Shown here: in pieces, positions 33,427-43,720 of the stretch
How the letters are laid out: every line of letters starts with the position of its first letter
Position numbering within the stretch: the first letter of the stretch is position 1
DNA from: Segatella copri
Lineage (GTDB): Bacteria; Bacteroidota; Bacteroidia; Bacteroidales; Bacteroidaceae
Assembly: GCF_015074785.1 (NCBI RefSeq)
Contig: NZ_CP042464.1
Coordinates: 2,915,001-2,979,000 of the forward strand
DNA: 64,000 bases
Direction: 5' to 3'
The notes under the pieces: generated by a model
What the model saw: the letters and a program-made list of their open reading frames with translations, nothing else
Told to the model about the DNA's origin: nothing
The model's database searches: none
Made by a program: the position numbers and the translations under genes

Positions 33427-35514
33427 ATGAAGAAAACTTGTATACTTATCATAGTATTCCTATTTTCATACCTATCGAAGTTATCTGCTCAGATAGGTAC
33501 ATGGACTATGTATCGCAGTTATTATAATATTACAGAAATAGCTCCTGCTAAAGAAACTGCTTTTGCATTGGCATCAGGTAGTTTATTTTCATATAATTTC
33601 AAAGATGGTAATATAAAAACATATGACAAATCAAACTATTTATCAGACGTAGATATCAGTCATATCAGATATAATCCTACATGCAAAAAGCTAATTATCA
33701 CATACAGCAATTCTAATATAGATTTGCTTGGGTTAGATTGTAATGTTGACAATATCTCTGACTTCTATCAGTATTCTACGACAGGTAATAAAAATATCAA
33801 CCATATATACTGTTATGGACAATATGCCTATCTTTCTACAGGTATAGGAATTATCAAAATAAATGTAAAAGATGGAAGTATCAGCAATAGTTATCTTTTA
33901 GGTTTCGAAGTTAACTATTCATATATAGACGGCGATTATCTCTATGCAGCATCAGCAAGTGCAGGATTATTTCGTGGAAAACTGACAGATAATCTGCTAG
34001 ACAAAAGAAATTGGATCAGAACAGGGGATTATATAAAGGTTACGGAAGATTATCTAAACGTATACGACTCAAACTCTAAATACTGGTGGACAACAACATC
34101 AGATGGTAAACTGACCTATTATACTGTAGATACAAACCAGGAACGCCAATATAAAACAGAAGGCGTACGTCCTGACGGACCTACATCAAACAGGTTCCAC
34201 AAATTATATTTAAATAATGGTACTATATATGCAGTACCAGGAAGTTGGTCACAAGAAGGTAATTATAACAATCCTGGTGAAGTACATGTATGGAATGGTG
34301 ATACCTGGAGTGAATTCGAACAGCCTACAAGTCAAATGATAGGTCATAATTACATAGACCTTCTCTGTCTGGATTTTGATCCTAAAAAAGAAGGTCATGT
34401 TATGGTTGGTGCAAAAAGTGGACTATATGAATTTCAAGATCAGAAGTTTGTAAAGAGTTACAATCGTAACAATTCTCCATTACAGTCTTGCGTAAATAGC
34501 GACGATTATCTACTGATAACAGGTATAAAATATGACAAAGAAGGTAACCTGTGGGTACTGAACAGTTCTTCAGATATAAATATCGATTATCCAATATGGA
34601 AATATACACAGAATAGTGATGAATGGACAGCATTCACTCATAATGAAATAACTGATGTATATAATGGAAATATGATTAACTTCTTTGATGTAAGTTATGA
34701 CAATAGACTATGGTTTATCAACAACTGGTGGGAAAGTTGTAAACTCTATGCATTTGATCCAACTACGGATCAAATCACTCAGTATGGTCCCAACTTCATT
34801 AACGAGGATAAAACTGCCCTCAATCCAAGATTTGTACTTTGTGCCACAGAAGATAAAGTTGGTAATATCTGGTTAGGAACAACATTAGGCCCTATCTATC
34901 TTTCAAAAATGAACGTAGAAAATGAATCCAGTGAATTTACCCAGCATAAAATACCACGTAATGATGGTACAAATTATGCCGACTATCTACTCTCTAATGT
35001 AGAAGTAAGATGTATAGCCGTAGATGCAGGTAACAGAAAATGGATGGGTACCACTAATAATGGAGTATATGTTATCAGCAATGACTGTAATACAGAAGTG
35101 AAACACTTTACTACTGAGAATTCTCCATTACCATCTAATTTAATAAAAGACATCATCATCATGCCTAATGGTTTGGTTTATTTTGCAACAGATCAGGGGT
35201 TATGCTCATATATGAGTGATGTTACAGCAACAAACGAAGAAATGACAAAGGATAATGTCTACGCTTATCCTAACCCTGTAAAACCTGATTATACAGGCAG
35301 TATTAATATTGTAGGACTAAGCTTTCATGCAGATATTAAGATAGTATCTGTTAATGGTACGCTCGTAAACCAAGGTAAAAGTACCGGTGGAAGTTATAGC
35401 TGGGATGGTTGCGACCTGAAGGGTAGAAAAGTAGCAAGTGGAATATATATGGTAGAAACTGCTACAGAAGAAGGAGAGAAAGGAACAGTTTGTAAAATAG
35501 CCATCATACGATGA
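33427..35514 (+). CDS. porZ: PorZ-like type IX secretion protein (beta-propellers and CTD)
   Basis: 695 aa. Signal peptide at about 1-21. The body shows repeated propeller blades (IGTWTMYRSYYNITEIAPA, FALASGSLFSYN, SNIDLLG, NIWLGTTLGPIYLS, RKWMGTTNNGVYVIS, LVYFATDQGLCSY). The C-terminal ~90 residues form a T9SS-type sorting domain (VYAYPNPVKPDYTG, then SYSWDGCDLKGRKVASGIY, KIAIIR). In Porphyromonas PorZ is a cell-surface component of the type IX secretion attachment complex that binds A-LPS. The first gene of an operon with two glycosyltransferases, overlapping the next by 4 bp. Identification is by recognition of the propeller start and layout. Confidence 0.82.
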   Translation: MKKTCILIIVFLFSYLSKLSAQIGTWTMYRSYYNITEIAPAKETAFALASGSLFSYNFKDGNIKTYDKSNYLSDVDISHIRYNPTCKKLIITYSNSNIDLLGLDCNVDNISDFYQYSTTGNKNINHIYCYGQYAYLSTGIGIIKINVKDGSISNSYLLGFEVNYSYIDGDYLYAASASAGLFRGKLTDNLLDKRNWIRTGDYIKVTEDYLNVYDSNSKYWWTTTSDGKLTYYTVDTNQERQYKTEGVRPDGPTSNRFHKLYLNNGTIYAVPGSWSQEGNYNNPGEVHVWNGDTWSEFEQPTSQMIGHNYIDLLCLDFDPKKEGHVMVGAKSGLYEFQDQKFVKSYNRNNSPLQSCVNSDDYLLITGIKYDKEGNLWVLNSSSDINIDYPIWKYTQNSDEWTAFTHNEITDVYNGNMINFFDVSYDNRLWFINNWWESCKLYAFDPTTDQITQYGPNFINEDKTALNPRFVLCATEDKVGNIWLGTTLGPIYLSKMNVENESSEFTQHKIPRNDGTNYADYLLSNVEVRCIAVDAGNRKWMGTTNNGVYVISNDCNTEVKHFTTENSPLPSNLIKDIIIMPNGLVYFATDQGLCSYMSDVTATNEEMTKDNVYAYPNPVKPDYTGSINIVGLSFHADIKIVSVNGTLVNQGKSTGGSYSWDGCDLKGRKVASGIYMVETATEEGEKGTVCKIAIIR

Positions 35515-36236
35515 TAACAGTTTGTATAGCCACCTTTAATGGTGAGAAATATATCAGAGAGCAGTTGAATTCTATCTTATTTCAGCTGTCTCTCCAAGAT
35601 GAAGTCATCGTTTCTGACGATGGCTCCACAGATAATACGATTTCTATTATCAAGAGTTTTAACGATAACAGAATAAAAATCATAGATGGTGTCCATCGTC
35701 ACTCACCAACTCTCAATTTTGAAAATGCATTGAAGGAAGCCAAAGGTGACTATATATTTCTAGCAGATCAAGACGATGTTTGGAAAGATGATAAAGTGAA
35801 AAACTGTCTGAAATGGCTACAACATTACGACTGCATCATCAACGATGCAGAAGTAACAGATGAAAATCTGAATATTACATCACCATCGCTCTATCAATTA
35901 ATGAACATAAAAAGTGGAAGAGTATATAATATCCTCTATAAAAACGGATATACAGGGTGTTGCATGGCATTTACAAGACGAGTAAAAGATGCAGCATTAC
36001 CTTTTCCTAAAGATATTCCCATGCATGATATCTGGATAGGAAATGTGGCAGCCTTTCTATATAAGGTAAAATTCATAGATGATAAACTTATCTATTTCCG
36101 CCGTCATTCCTTAACCATCTCTTGTAATGGAAAAGGAAGTAGATATTCATTATACAAACGATTGATGTTCAGAGTATCTATAGTAAAGAACATTATTTTA
36201 CTTATACACAAAATAAAAGGATTAACAACTCATTAA
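35511..36236 (+). CDS. Glycosyltransferase family 2
   Basis: 241 aa. GT-A fold: TVCIATFNGEKYIREQL at the N-terminus, VIVSDDGSTDNT near 32-43, and the metal-binding FLADQDDVW near 83-91 (rhamnosyl- or galactosyltransferase-like). Acceptor unknown; a lipid-linked surface glycan is likely. ATG overlaps the porZ stop (ATGA), implying translational coupling. Confidence 0.92.
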   Translation: MITVCIATFNGEKYIREQLNSILFQLSLQDEVIVSDDGSTDNTISIIKSFNDNRIKIIDGVHRHSPTLNFENALKEAKGDYIFLADQDDVWKDDKVKNCLKWLQHYDCIINDAEVTDENLNITSPSLYQLMNIKSGRVYNILYKNGYTGCCMAFTRRVKDAALPFPKDIPMHDIWIGNVAAFLYKVKFIDDKLIYFRRHSLTISCNGKGSRYSLYKRLMFRVSIVKNIILLIHKIKGLTTH

Positions 36237-36238
36237 AC

Positions 36239-37321
36239 ATGAATATAGTATACATCATAGAAGACTATTCTGAGAATGGAGGCGTAGAAAAAATCGTTTC
36301 TATGAAAGCTAATACATTCTATCAAGAATATCATCATCAGGTTACTGTTATTTCTGTATATGAAGATAAACGGAAACAACAGTATATATTAGACGAAGGT
36401 ATCCGGCTGATTCATCTTCATGTTCCTTTTGCCAAGAAGACAAGAAATAAAGTATATAAGTTATTAAGCAGAATTATTACACTATTATTAGCAGCTTATA
36501 GATTAAATAAAACAATTAAACAGGTTAATCCCGACGTAGTATTCTTTACAACTACATTGGGAGCATTGTTATTACCTCTTTGTCATACCAAGGCTAGAAG
36601 AATATACGAATCACATTTGGCACGTTCATTCAATCCTTTTCACTCACTATTCGGATTAATGGAAAGAAAAGCTGATGCTATAGTTTGTCTGACTCATGAC
36701 GATGCTAAAGAATTTCAATCGACAAAGAATGTATACGTTATCCCCAACTTTATCAACATACCACACCAAAAGGTAAAAGACTACAGTTGCAAAAAAGCTA
36801 TTGCTGTAGGAAGATTAGAACAACAGAAAGGTTTTGACAGATTGATTAGCTGTTGGAAAGATGTAGCCAAACAATATCCCGACTGGCAACTCGATATTTA
36901 TGGAACCGGCTCACTTTACCATATATTACAAGAGCAAATTACAAGTTTAGGATTGGAAAAACAGGTAAAATTGTGTGGCAGAGGAAAAAATATGATGGAA
37001 ATATATCCTAACTATAGTTTACACGTAATGTCTTCACATTATGAAGGTCAAGGTATTGTAATGTTAGAAGCTCAAGCATGTGGTTTACCTTCTGTTACTT
37101 TTGACTTTAAATATGGAGCTAACGAAATTATTAGAGACGAAATAAATGGTATTATCGTAAGACAAAATGATAATGAAGCTTTTATCACAGCCATTTGCAA
37201 GATGATAAATTCAGAATCACTACGCCATAATCTGGGTATGAAAGCTCAAACCATGGCTATTCAATATTCTAAATTTAACATCTTTCAAAAATGGCTAGAA
37301 CTATTGAGATGTTATACTTAA
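36239..37321 (+). CDS. Glycosyltransferase family 4
   Basis: 360 aa, GT-B fold. N-terminal IEDYSENGGVEKIV motif, the linker AIAVGRLEQQKGFDRLI near 188-204, and the donor-site region HYEGQGIVMLEAQACGLP near 266-283 with the EX7E-type glutamates. Transfers a sugar from a nucleotide donor to a glycan. Third gene of the porZ operon; its stop overlaps by 4 bp the stop of the convergent gene. Confidence 0.92.
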   Translation: MNIVYIIEDYSENGGVEKIVSMKANTFYQEYHHQVTVISVYEDKRKQQYILDEGIRLIHLHVPFAKKTRNKVYKLLSRIITLLLAAYRLNKTIKQVNPDVVFFTTTLGALLLPLCHTKARRIYESHLARSFNPFHSLFGLMERKADAIVCLTHDDAKEFQSTKNVYVIPNFINIPHQKVKDYSCKKAIAVGRLEQQKGFDRLISCWKDVAKQYPDWQLDIYGTGSLYHILQEQITSLGLEKQVKLCGRGKNMMEIYPNYSLHVMSSHYEGQGIVMLEAQACGLPSVTFDFKYGANEIIRDEINGIIVRQNDNEAFITAICKMINSESLRHNLGMKAQTMAIQYSKFNIFQKWLELLRCYT

Positions 37322-39096
37322 TTGTACATCGATTGTGAAACAGAATCTAATGGTACGAAAGAAGGACTCAATAGATCATATTTGTCCCGATAATAAGGTG
37401 TATTAAGTTGGGATATGTGAAATACTACATTACAGATTTCATCAGTACGGAAAGAACGATGAAGTGCTTTTTTGATATTATTTATAATCGCGGGATATTT
37501 CTGTTTATACTTATCAGAACACCATATCATAAAAGGTACTTCATACTGATACTTATATCCTAAATTCTTCATATTATCATCAAAAACAACTCGTCCATAC
37601 GAATCTCTATAATCATATATTTCTTCACCATGATCAGAAAAATAGAGGACTACCGTATTTTTATCTCTAAATAAATCAATAATATTTTTCAATACATAGT
37701 CATTATATAGAGTAGCATTATCATATTCTGCTATCATCTGTTTCTTTTCATCATTCAAATAAGGCTGTTTGCTACGAATATTTCTATAAGAAAATATATT
37801 AAACTGTGATATATGAGGATAGCGTTTTGTTGCCATAACATGCTGTCCCATCAGATGAAAGATAACAAGATTATGCTTACCAATACCCTTAGCTTCCTTG
37901 GAAAAATCTACTACTGCCTGATTATCATATTCGAAAACATTCTTACTTATTTGCGTATAGGATTCCTTCATTAGTAATTGATTATAAACAAAAGAATTCA
38001 TAGAGAATACAAACGGAGCCTGTAATTCATCATCCTTCTGAACATCCCAGTAATAAACCTGATAACCAGCTTTTTTAAATAGAGCTGGAAAATAAGGACT
38101 ATCAGACCATTTTTCATGGTTACGCAGACTGTTACAACACAACGTATTTTTCATCGTTAAAGTAGTACGATTAAAAGGACTAACTACATTGTCAAATACA
38201 AATAAGTTACCTTTTTTCTTTTCTTGATACAGATTCGGAGTTGTTGGCAAATAATATCCATACAACTGAGAATGGCATTTTATATAAGATTCTCCGATTA
38301 CATAAACTACATTCAGAGAATCACTATCAACTGAAATATGAGACTGTTTAGCACAGCATGTTACATCTACAGCATGTTTCATCTCTAAATTAACTAAATA
38401 AATATTATATAAAGAATAAAATAAGGTTGTTATCGAATCACGACAACCATATTCTTCAGGCATATCATCTATTGTACTCACAGAAACAATTTCTTTATAA
38501 AAACCAAACTGTAGAAATCCACAAAAAATAAAAGCTGATAACAGTAAATTGATTATCTTCTCATGTTTCAGACTTTTCAAGAAAAGAGTGATTTTATTTT
38601 TTTTTCTCTCACATAAAACAACTAATACAACATAAAATATCAAGAAAATCAAAGTAAGTATTCCTCCCTTAGATAAAAGAAAAGAATACAAAAACTCTGA
38701 TGCTTCTCTTTTATTTGTTTCAACTATCAGAGTAATAATATCTGGCTGTAAAGTTTTATTAAACACCAAATGCAAAAACAAGCATACAGCAAATAATAAT
38801 AACGCAAAAGTGTAAAGACTTATCTTAATAAATCTGTTTCGGATATAAAAAACAAATAAGGTAAAAAGATAAGAGATCGCTCCAGCTCTAGGAAAATCAA
38901 TAAAAAAGAAATCGAACACACGATTCATAAAAAAATAATGAACGTGCGAAGGAATAAATCTTATCGGCATAATCGTAATTGCCAATAAGAATAAAAGAAA
39001 GAAAGGAAACTCCTTAACAATAGGAGTTTGCAATATCTTTAACCATTTTATAATATATTTTTTCAGACTTACCATAATCTTATTTTTTATGAACAT
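37318..39096 (-). CDS. Phosphoethanolamine transferase-like membrane enzyme
   Basis: 592 aa. Five TM segments in the first ~190 residues are followed by a sulfatase-fold periplasmic domain. Motifs: VVYVIGESYIKCHSQLYGY (metal site Glu), FNRTTLTMKNTLC with the expected catalytic Thr, LVIFHLMGQHV and YFSDHGEEIYDYR (metal-binding Asp/His). EptA-type enzymes decorate lipid A or surface glycans with phosphoethanolamine, changing charge and polymyxin resistance. An internal Met (residue 8) is another possible start. Last gene of a four-gene minus-strand operon. Confidence 0.85.
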   Translation of the reverse strand: MFIKNKIMVSLKKYIIKWLKILQTPIVKEFPFFLLFLLAITIMPIRFIPSHVHYFFMNRVFDFFFIDFPRAGAISYLFTLFVFYIRNRFIKISLYTFALLLFAVCLFLHLVFNKTLQPDIITLIVETNKREASEFLYSFLLSKGGILTLIFLIFYVVLVVLCERKKNKITLFLKSLKHEKIINLLLSAFIFCGFLQFGFYKEIVSVSTIDDMPEEYGCRDSITTLFYSLYNIYLVNLEMKHAVDVTCCAKQSHISVDSDSLNVVYVIGESYIKCHSQLYGYYLPTTPNLYQEKKKGNLFVFDNVVSPFNRTTLTMKNTLCCNSLRNHEKWSDSPYFPALFKKAGYQVYYWDVQKDDELQAPFVFSMNSFVYNQLLMKESYTQISKNVFEYDNQAVVDFSKEAKGIGKHNLVIFHLMGQHVMATKRYPHISQFNIFSYRNIRSKQPYLNDEKKQMIAEYDNATLYNDYVLKNIIDLFRDKNTVVLYFSDHGEEIYDYRDSYGRVVFDDNMKNLGYKYQYEVPFMIWCSDKYKQKYPAIINNIKKALHRSFRTDEICNVVFHISQLNTPYYRDKYDLLSPSFVPLDSVSQSMYN

Positions 39097-39100
39097 ATCA

Positions 39101-40348
39101 CTATAGAAAACTTATTATCTTTAATGAAACTTTATATATAACCAACAAAGCATTTCCTATCTCAGAGTTTCTTAACAGACCAAATGTACCCTGACCTGTC
39201 CATTCTACAGTACCCACACATAGTAACAGTAACCATATCTTAGTATAAGATGGCGGTAAAATTCGATTGATCCATTTCAAAAAGTGAGCTACGTATCCCG
39301 TCAAAAGACTTGATAACAATTCATTAAAATCTTCCTCCTTTAGAGTAAATAACACGATGTAAGAAGATAAAGAAGCATACATGATGATACGAGTATAGTC
39401 TGTTGACAATATAGTAAACATAGGAATTAAACATACCATAATCCCTAAAAATAAAGTACTATAACACAGGTTTTCTTGCCGATTCTTATCACTAGAAGAA
39501 CAATACACAGTATTTATCATCGTATTCATATAGATAGCCAAAACTATACTAACCACACTACCTATTATATTAGGAATATGGAATACCTTATCCAAGAAAT
39601 TATAATGAAGATGAAATAACATAACATATCCTTTATCATATGAAAGAAAATCCATCACATTTGGAAATTCCAAGAAAGGTTCAGTACTTTTACGTATCAA
39701 AAGATATTGTTCCATACTTCCTGAAAAATGAAGACAGAGTAAAAATACTAGCATAGATGGTATCCAACAACAGATAGTTTTCCACAAATAACGAACTTTT
39801 AAACGAGTTATCAACAACAGGAGTGGAAAAGCCCAAAAAGCAAAGGGTTCGTGGCATAACACAGCTAAGATTGCCAATATATTACCACACAACACCCACC
39901 AACGAAAAGGTAAAGACTTCCAAAGTTTTACGATTAGAAGAAATATACACATTATGATAAAATCTCTTCTAAAGAAAGCCAAACCAAAAATACCTACCCC
40001 ACCCAATAAGAAGGAAACTGGTAAAAACTCTAAAGCATAACCATGCTTACGAAAGTTGCGTATCATATACACAACTATAACAATATATGATAGTAAACTG
40101 ATTATATAAGCTAAATAGACAGGATTTATTCCCTTGAGATAAAACTGATAGAATATTTCTCCGAGCAACCCTCTACGGATAAATCCACCCTGATAATTGA
40201 TAAATAAATCGGAAAAATCAAAAAACTGGAAAGTATAGATACTATTATAGATTACCGAAACTATCAGTAATCCCACATAAAAGACTGTCCAACGAGACAA
40301 AGCCTTCTTCGTATTCATATATCTCAGAAAGTATTTAAAAATCTGCAT
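39101..40348 (-). CDS. Polytopic membrane protein of a glycan cluster
   Basis: 415 aa, about ten hydrophobic segments, no family motif that I recognise. It has an early RRGLLGEIFYQFY loop and a conserved-looking GIFGLAFFRRDFIIM. Layout resembles glycan polymerases and EpsG-like proteins, so a polymerase or acceptor-processing role is possible. Only 4 bp from the phosphoethanolamine-transferase-like gene and 9 bp from the glycosyltransferase before it. Confidence 0.6.
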   Translation of the reverse strand: MQIFKYFLRYMNTKKALSRWTVFYVGLLIVSVIYNSIYTFQFFDFSDLFINYQGGFIRRGLLGEIFYQFYLKGINPVYLAYIISLLSYIVIVVYMIRNFRKHGYALEFLPVSFLLGGVGIFGLAFFRRDFIIMCIFLLIVKLWKSLPFRWWVLCGNILAILAVLCHEPFAFWAFPLLLLITRLKVRYLWKTICCWIPSMLVFLLCLHFSGSMEQYLLIRKSTEPFLEFPNVMDFLSYDKGYVMLFHLHYNFLDKVFHIPNIIGSVVSIVLAIYMNTMINTVYCSSSDKNRQENLCYSTLFLGIMVCLIPMFTILSTDYTRIIMYASLSSYIVLFTLKEEDFNELLSSLLTGYVAHFLKWINRILPPSYTKIWLLLLCVGTVEWTGQGTFGLLRNSEIGNALLVIYKVSLKIISFL

Positions 40349-40357
40349 TTCAATTTA

Positions 40358-41473
40358 TTATAAATGTTGTAAATACATTTGTTCATACTCTTTTGCCACC
40401 TTCCGATAATCATGGTATTTCATAACGAAAGCTATGCTTTGACGCGAGAGATATGATAAATGTCCAGAAGTAAAGAAAGCCTGCTCGATGATTGCCACAT
40501 TCTGAGATTCTGAATACTCAGGACTCACATTGATAATAGGACGTAATTCTGTTTCGCCAATGAACTCATAATATTCTTCCTCTCCTCCACCGATAACCAC
40601 AGTACCACGTGCCATGGCTGCCAACGAATTCATGGATGGAGTATAACTGTAAAACTGATCTACCAGAACATCTGCTTCATCCAGCATCCGGCAATATTCA
40701 TCATAAGCTACTCCTTCTACATATTTGAGTTCTATCTTACCAGGATATTTCTTTGCCAGAATTTCCACAAAATGAGCTATCTTTAAAGCACCTTTCAGAT
40801 ACTCGCGCTTGGGTTGTAAACCTACAAGCACTTTGATAACCTCACCATTCCCTTTCTGACGTTTTTTATCCACTACAGGAATTATCATCGGAAGAGGAAT
40901 ATAGTAGAGTTTTTTATGAAATTCAGAAACATCGTAACAGAGGTAATATTCATAAAGACAGGCTATCAAAGCATCAGAATGATAAGATACAGTATGCCAG
41001 CACTTATCAAACTGAGGCATGAAATGAAAAGCCATACGCTCTTTATTCTCCTCGATATTCTGTAATTTACCATTCCAAAAAGTATCAGAATAAGCTGGAA
41101 TACCCTGGGCCTGTTGTCTGAACAGATGTGGGTCATCGGCAAAACAGCCTTTAATGATTCGCTTATTGGTAAACTTGAGAAACCAGAATACCAGCATGTT
41201 CCACCAACCCATCAAAGGCACAAACTGATAGTTATGCACCTGAACAATATCATTTCCACATATCTTATGAAGATTGCAGACTATTTTCCACAACACCATA
41301 AGCCCGCTCCATCTTCCATAACGCTCCATATTACGGCGCAAGTCGATGTCACGAGGAGAGTTGTGCCAATCATTGCCGTCGGACATCAGCGTTACCTGAT
41401 GTCCAAGTTCTACTAATCCCTTTTTGAGAGTATTATGTAGCAAACTAGACTCACCTACCAACAGAATCTTCAT
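40358..41473 (-). CDS. GT-B glycosyltransferase (group 1-like)
   Basis: 371 aa. N-terminal MKILLVGESSLLHNTLKKG and LVELGHQVTLMSDG are a GT-B start; the C-terminal half has VLVGLQPKREYLKGALKI and a donor-site-like SMNSLAAMARGTVVIGGGEEE. The sequence is diverged from common GT4 proteins, so donor and acceptor are unknown. Second gene of the minus-strand glycan operon. Confidence 0.82.
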   Translation of the reverse strand: MKILLVGESSLLHNTLKKGLVELGHQVTLMSDGNDWHNSPRDIDLRRNMERYGRWSGLMVLWKIVCNLHKICGNDIVQVHNYQFVPLMGWWNMLVFWFLKFTNKRIIKGCFADDPHLFRQQAQGIPAYSDTFWNGKLQNIEENKERMAFHFMPQFDKCWHTVSYHSDALIACLYEYYLCYDVSEFHKKLYYIPLPMIIPVVDKKRQKGNGEVIKVLVGLQPKREYLKGALKIAHFVEILAKKYPGKIELKYVEGVAYDEYCRMLDEADVLVDQFYSYTPSMNSLAAMARGTVVIGGGEEEYYEFIGETELRPIINVSPEYSESQNVAIIEQAFFTSGHLSYLSRQSIAFVMKYHDYRKVAKEYEQMYLQHL

Positions 41474-41518
41474 AACTTTATATGATACTTATTTATAAGA
41501 TACTTGAATATAAGAAAC

Positions 41519-42478
41519 TTAAGACAATTCAATATACCTATTTTCTACAATATAATCAGATTTGCGCAGTCCCATGCTTACCACCAGTTTTATGGCCATT
41601 TTCTCCAGGCAGAACTTCAATGGCATCCAGCGCTTTTCTTTTTCATCACGCCAAGGACTCATCGCTTTATACTTATCAAATTCCTTTTTCCATGGATGCT
41701 TGCAGTTCTTATACCATGGTTTAGGAATACCCGTAAAATGGATGATGGCCGGATGAGCCTGAGCTTCCAATATCTGTTCATCAAATTCCCAGGAGATAAG
41801 AGAATAACGCAAATCAAACCAATACTCATTCAGTACATTATATCTGATAGGTAATACCAACTTAGAATTCTTAAACAGATAGTTCAGTACATCCTGATCA
41901 TGACATCTCAACCTTTCCGTATTAGATTTCACATAATCAAAGAATTTGAGAAGCACCTGCTTTTCACGCCAATATTTCAGATTGACAACTAACATACCTG
42001 CATTAAAATATCCCAAAGTTTGGGGATAACGCAAGCGATTATAGTGTTCTATCTTATTATTATAACTATCTGGAACAGCGGCAATTGCATAGTTTTCAAC
42101 AGAAGTATTCCACAATTTAACAAGTTTATCCACAACCAGAATATCGCCATCTAGATAGATAACCTTATCAATATCAGCAGGCAGAATTTCCGTAAGATAT
42201 AAACGATAATAAGTAGCAAACGAAGTTCCTACATGATCTACTTGAAAATCCAGACCAACTGGAAAATGTTTGAAAATCTCATCGCTGATAAGATAGAAAT
42301 GAATTGTTTGCTGATAACGGGCAGCTATGGTTCTGATAGGATTCAATAATGCAGCAGAATTCTGATCATGCAAGAGATGTACATTGACAACTTCTCCTCT
42401 GTTGCTCTCAAACAAAGAGGTCAACATGATACCGGTCGGCATGATATATTTACTATCAGTAGAACAAACTATTTCCAT
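41519..42478 (-). CDS. Glycosyltransferase family 8
   Basis: 319 aa from the ATG at 42478 (MEIVCSTDSKYIMPTGIML). A longer frame reaches 42541 but would run into the divergent promoter and adds untypical residues. GT8 motifs: VCSTDSKYIMP at the start, DKVIYLDGDILVVDKL with the DXD near 95-100, and YFNAGMLVVNL. Family members (RfaI/RfaJ/LgtC type) add glucose or galactose to LPS. First gene of the operon that runs down to 37318. Confidence 0.92.
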   Translation of the reverse strand: MEIVCSTDSKYIMPTGIMLTSLFESNRGEVVNVHLLHDQNSAALLNPIRTIAARYQQTIHFYLISDEIFKHFPVGLDFQVDHVGTSFATYYRLYLTEILPADIDKVIYLDGDILVVDKLVKLWNTSVENYAIAAVPDSYNNKIEHYNRLRYPQTLGYFNAGMLVVNLKYWREKQVLLKFFDYVKSNTERLRCHDQDVLNYLFKNSKLVLPIRYNVLNEYWFDLRYSLISWEFDEQILEAQAHPAIIHFTGIPKPWYKNCKHPWKKEFDKYKAMSPWRDEKEKRWMPLKFCLEKMAIKLVVSMGLRKSDYIVENRYIELS

Positions 42479-42526
42479 TTTTATGTTTTTTGTACTACTA
42501 TTAATACGTAAATTAAATCTTTTTAT

Positions 42527-42534
42527 TATCTTTG
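42527..42534 (+). promoter_or_regulatory. -7 promoter box of the glycosyltransferase 2 gene
   Basis: TATCTTTG, 22 nt before the ATG at 42557. The intergenic region (42479-42556) is shared with the divergent GT8 operon. Confidence 0.6.
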
Positions 42535-42556
42535 CAGTCATAAAAAAGAATAACTT

Positions 42557-43528
42557 ATGCAGAAAGAATTAATATCAGAGATATCTTCACCATTGGTGAG
42601 TTTCATCATTACTACAAGCAACCATCAGAAGGAACATCTTGTAGAATGCATCAATAGTATCCTTCAGCTTTCGCTCAATGCCAAAGAGAGGGAAATAATT
42701 CTCGTTGATGATGGTAGCGAAGAATTGGTAGCCAGCCAGATAAAAGAGTTGCTGGATAACCTGCTCTATTTAAGATTACCAGGCTTAGGCAGCAGTATGG
42801 CACGCAACTATGGCATATACTTAGCCAAAGGAAAATACATCCAGTTTATAGAAGGAGATGATTATCTTCTTCAGCCAACCTATGAACATTGCCTTGACAT
42901 CGTGAGATTCCACGAACCAGATATCGTTACATTCTGTTTCAGCAAGGATGAAACAGGAGAACCATCTTACGAACTCCCTACCCCAATCAGCGGCACAGAA
43001 TACCTCAACAACAATACCCTTTTAGGCTCAGCCTGTTCCTATATATTCCGCCGCGCCATTGTGGGTAGCCTGTTATTCTCACCAAACATCAGTTTCGGCG
43101 AGGACGAGGAATTCACACCACAACTCTTCTTACGGGCAGAACGAATATTCAAGACTCAGACCTCACCTTATTATAATAGAGTGGACAAATACGCACCTGG
43201 TGAATTAGAAAATAAGGATAAGATAGATATCCACATGGACAATAAACTGGAGGTGATTCTACATCTTCAGAAGTTGCTCGATACGGTTCCTGTAGCAGAG
43301 CGCCAGGCACTCAACCGCCGTATAGCCCAGCTCTCGATGGATTATCTGGTTAACAATATCCGCTTGAAACATTCGTTGATATCCTTGAATCATGCCATCA
43401 GAAAATTAAGGAAACATGGGTTATATCCTCTTCCGAACAAAGAATATACCAAGAAATATATGATGTTCAGAAAGATGATAGGTACATACGTAGGACGAAT
43501 TGCACTTCTCTTTCTTATCAAGAAATAA
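42557..43528 (+). CDS. Glycosyltransferase family 2
   Basis: 323 aa. GT-A motifs: VSFIITTSNHQKEHLVECI, EIILVDDGSEE near 48-58, SSMARNYGIYLAKGKYIQF and EGDDYLL near 103-109. The C-terminal 100 residues are helical and basic. Probably part of the same surface-glycan function as the neighbours; transcribed alone. Confidence 0.92.
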   Translation: MQKELISEISSPLVSFIITTSNHQKEHLVECINSILQLSLNAKEREIILVDDGSEELVASQIKELLDNLLYLRLPGLGSSMARNYGIYLAKGKYIQFIEGDDYLLQPTYEHCLDIVRFHEPDIVTFCFSKDETGEPSYELPTPISGTEYLNNNTLLGSACSYIFRRAIVGSLLFSPNISFGEDEEFTPQLFLRAERIFKTQTSPYYNRVDKYAPGELENKDKIDIHMDNKLEVILHLQKLLDTVPVAERQALNRRIAQLSMDYLVNNIRLKHSLISLNHAIRKLRKHGLYPLPNKEYTKKYMMFRKMIGTYVGRIALLFLIKK

Positions 43529-43599
43529 ATGAATGAAAGCATAAAGATTTCTCCCATCCGGATTAGCATACAGAGGAATAAGAGAAAATCCTATATAAA

Positions 43600-43720
43600 C
43601 AAAAATAGAGCATTCAAATCACTTGAACGCTCTATCTTTATAATTAGATTAAATTTTCTAATATTATTTGTATAAGTAAAAGATGATGAAATGACGTTTC
43701 ACAACGTCCGTTTGTTTTAA
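43600..43720 (-). ncRNA. Candidate small RNA with its own promoter and terminator
   Basis: Minus-strand box TATCTTTG (43734-43727) predicts a start near 43720. The RNA would begin with a hairpin GACGTT-GTGA-AACGTC (43708-43693, GNRA-type loop) and end at a strong terminator: TAGAGCGTTCAA pairs with TTGAATGCTCTA (43634-43606, one mismatch) followed by a T-rich tail. No open frame fits. The plus-strand gene at 42557 could use the same hairpin, less well. The rest of the 43529-43849 gap is AT-rich and empty. Confidence 0.45.

Noticed and set aside
37390..37405. ATAATAAGGTG resembling the recurrent AT-rich element
   Set aside because: Lies inside the coding region of the phosphoethanolamine-transferase-like gene and lacks the second half of the palindrome.
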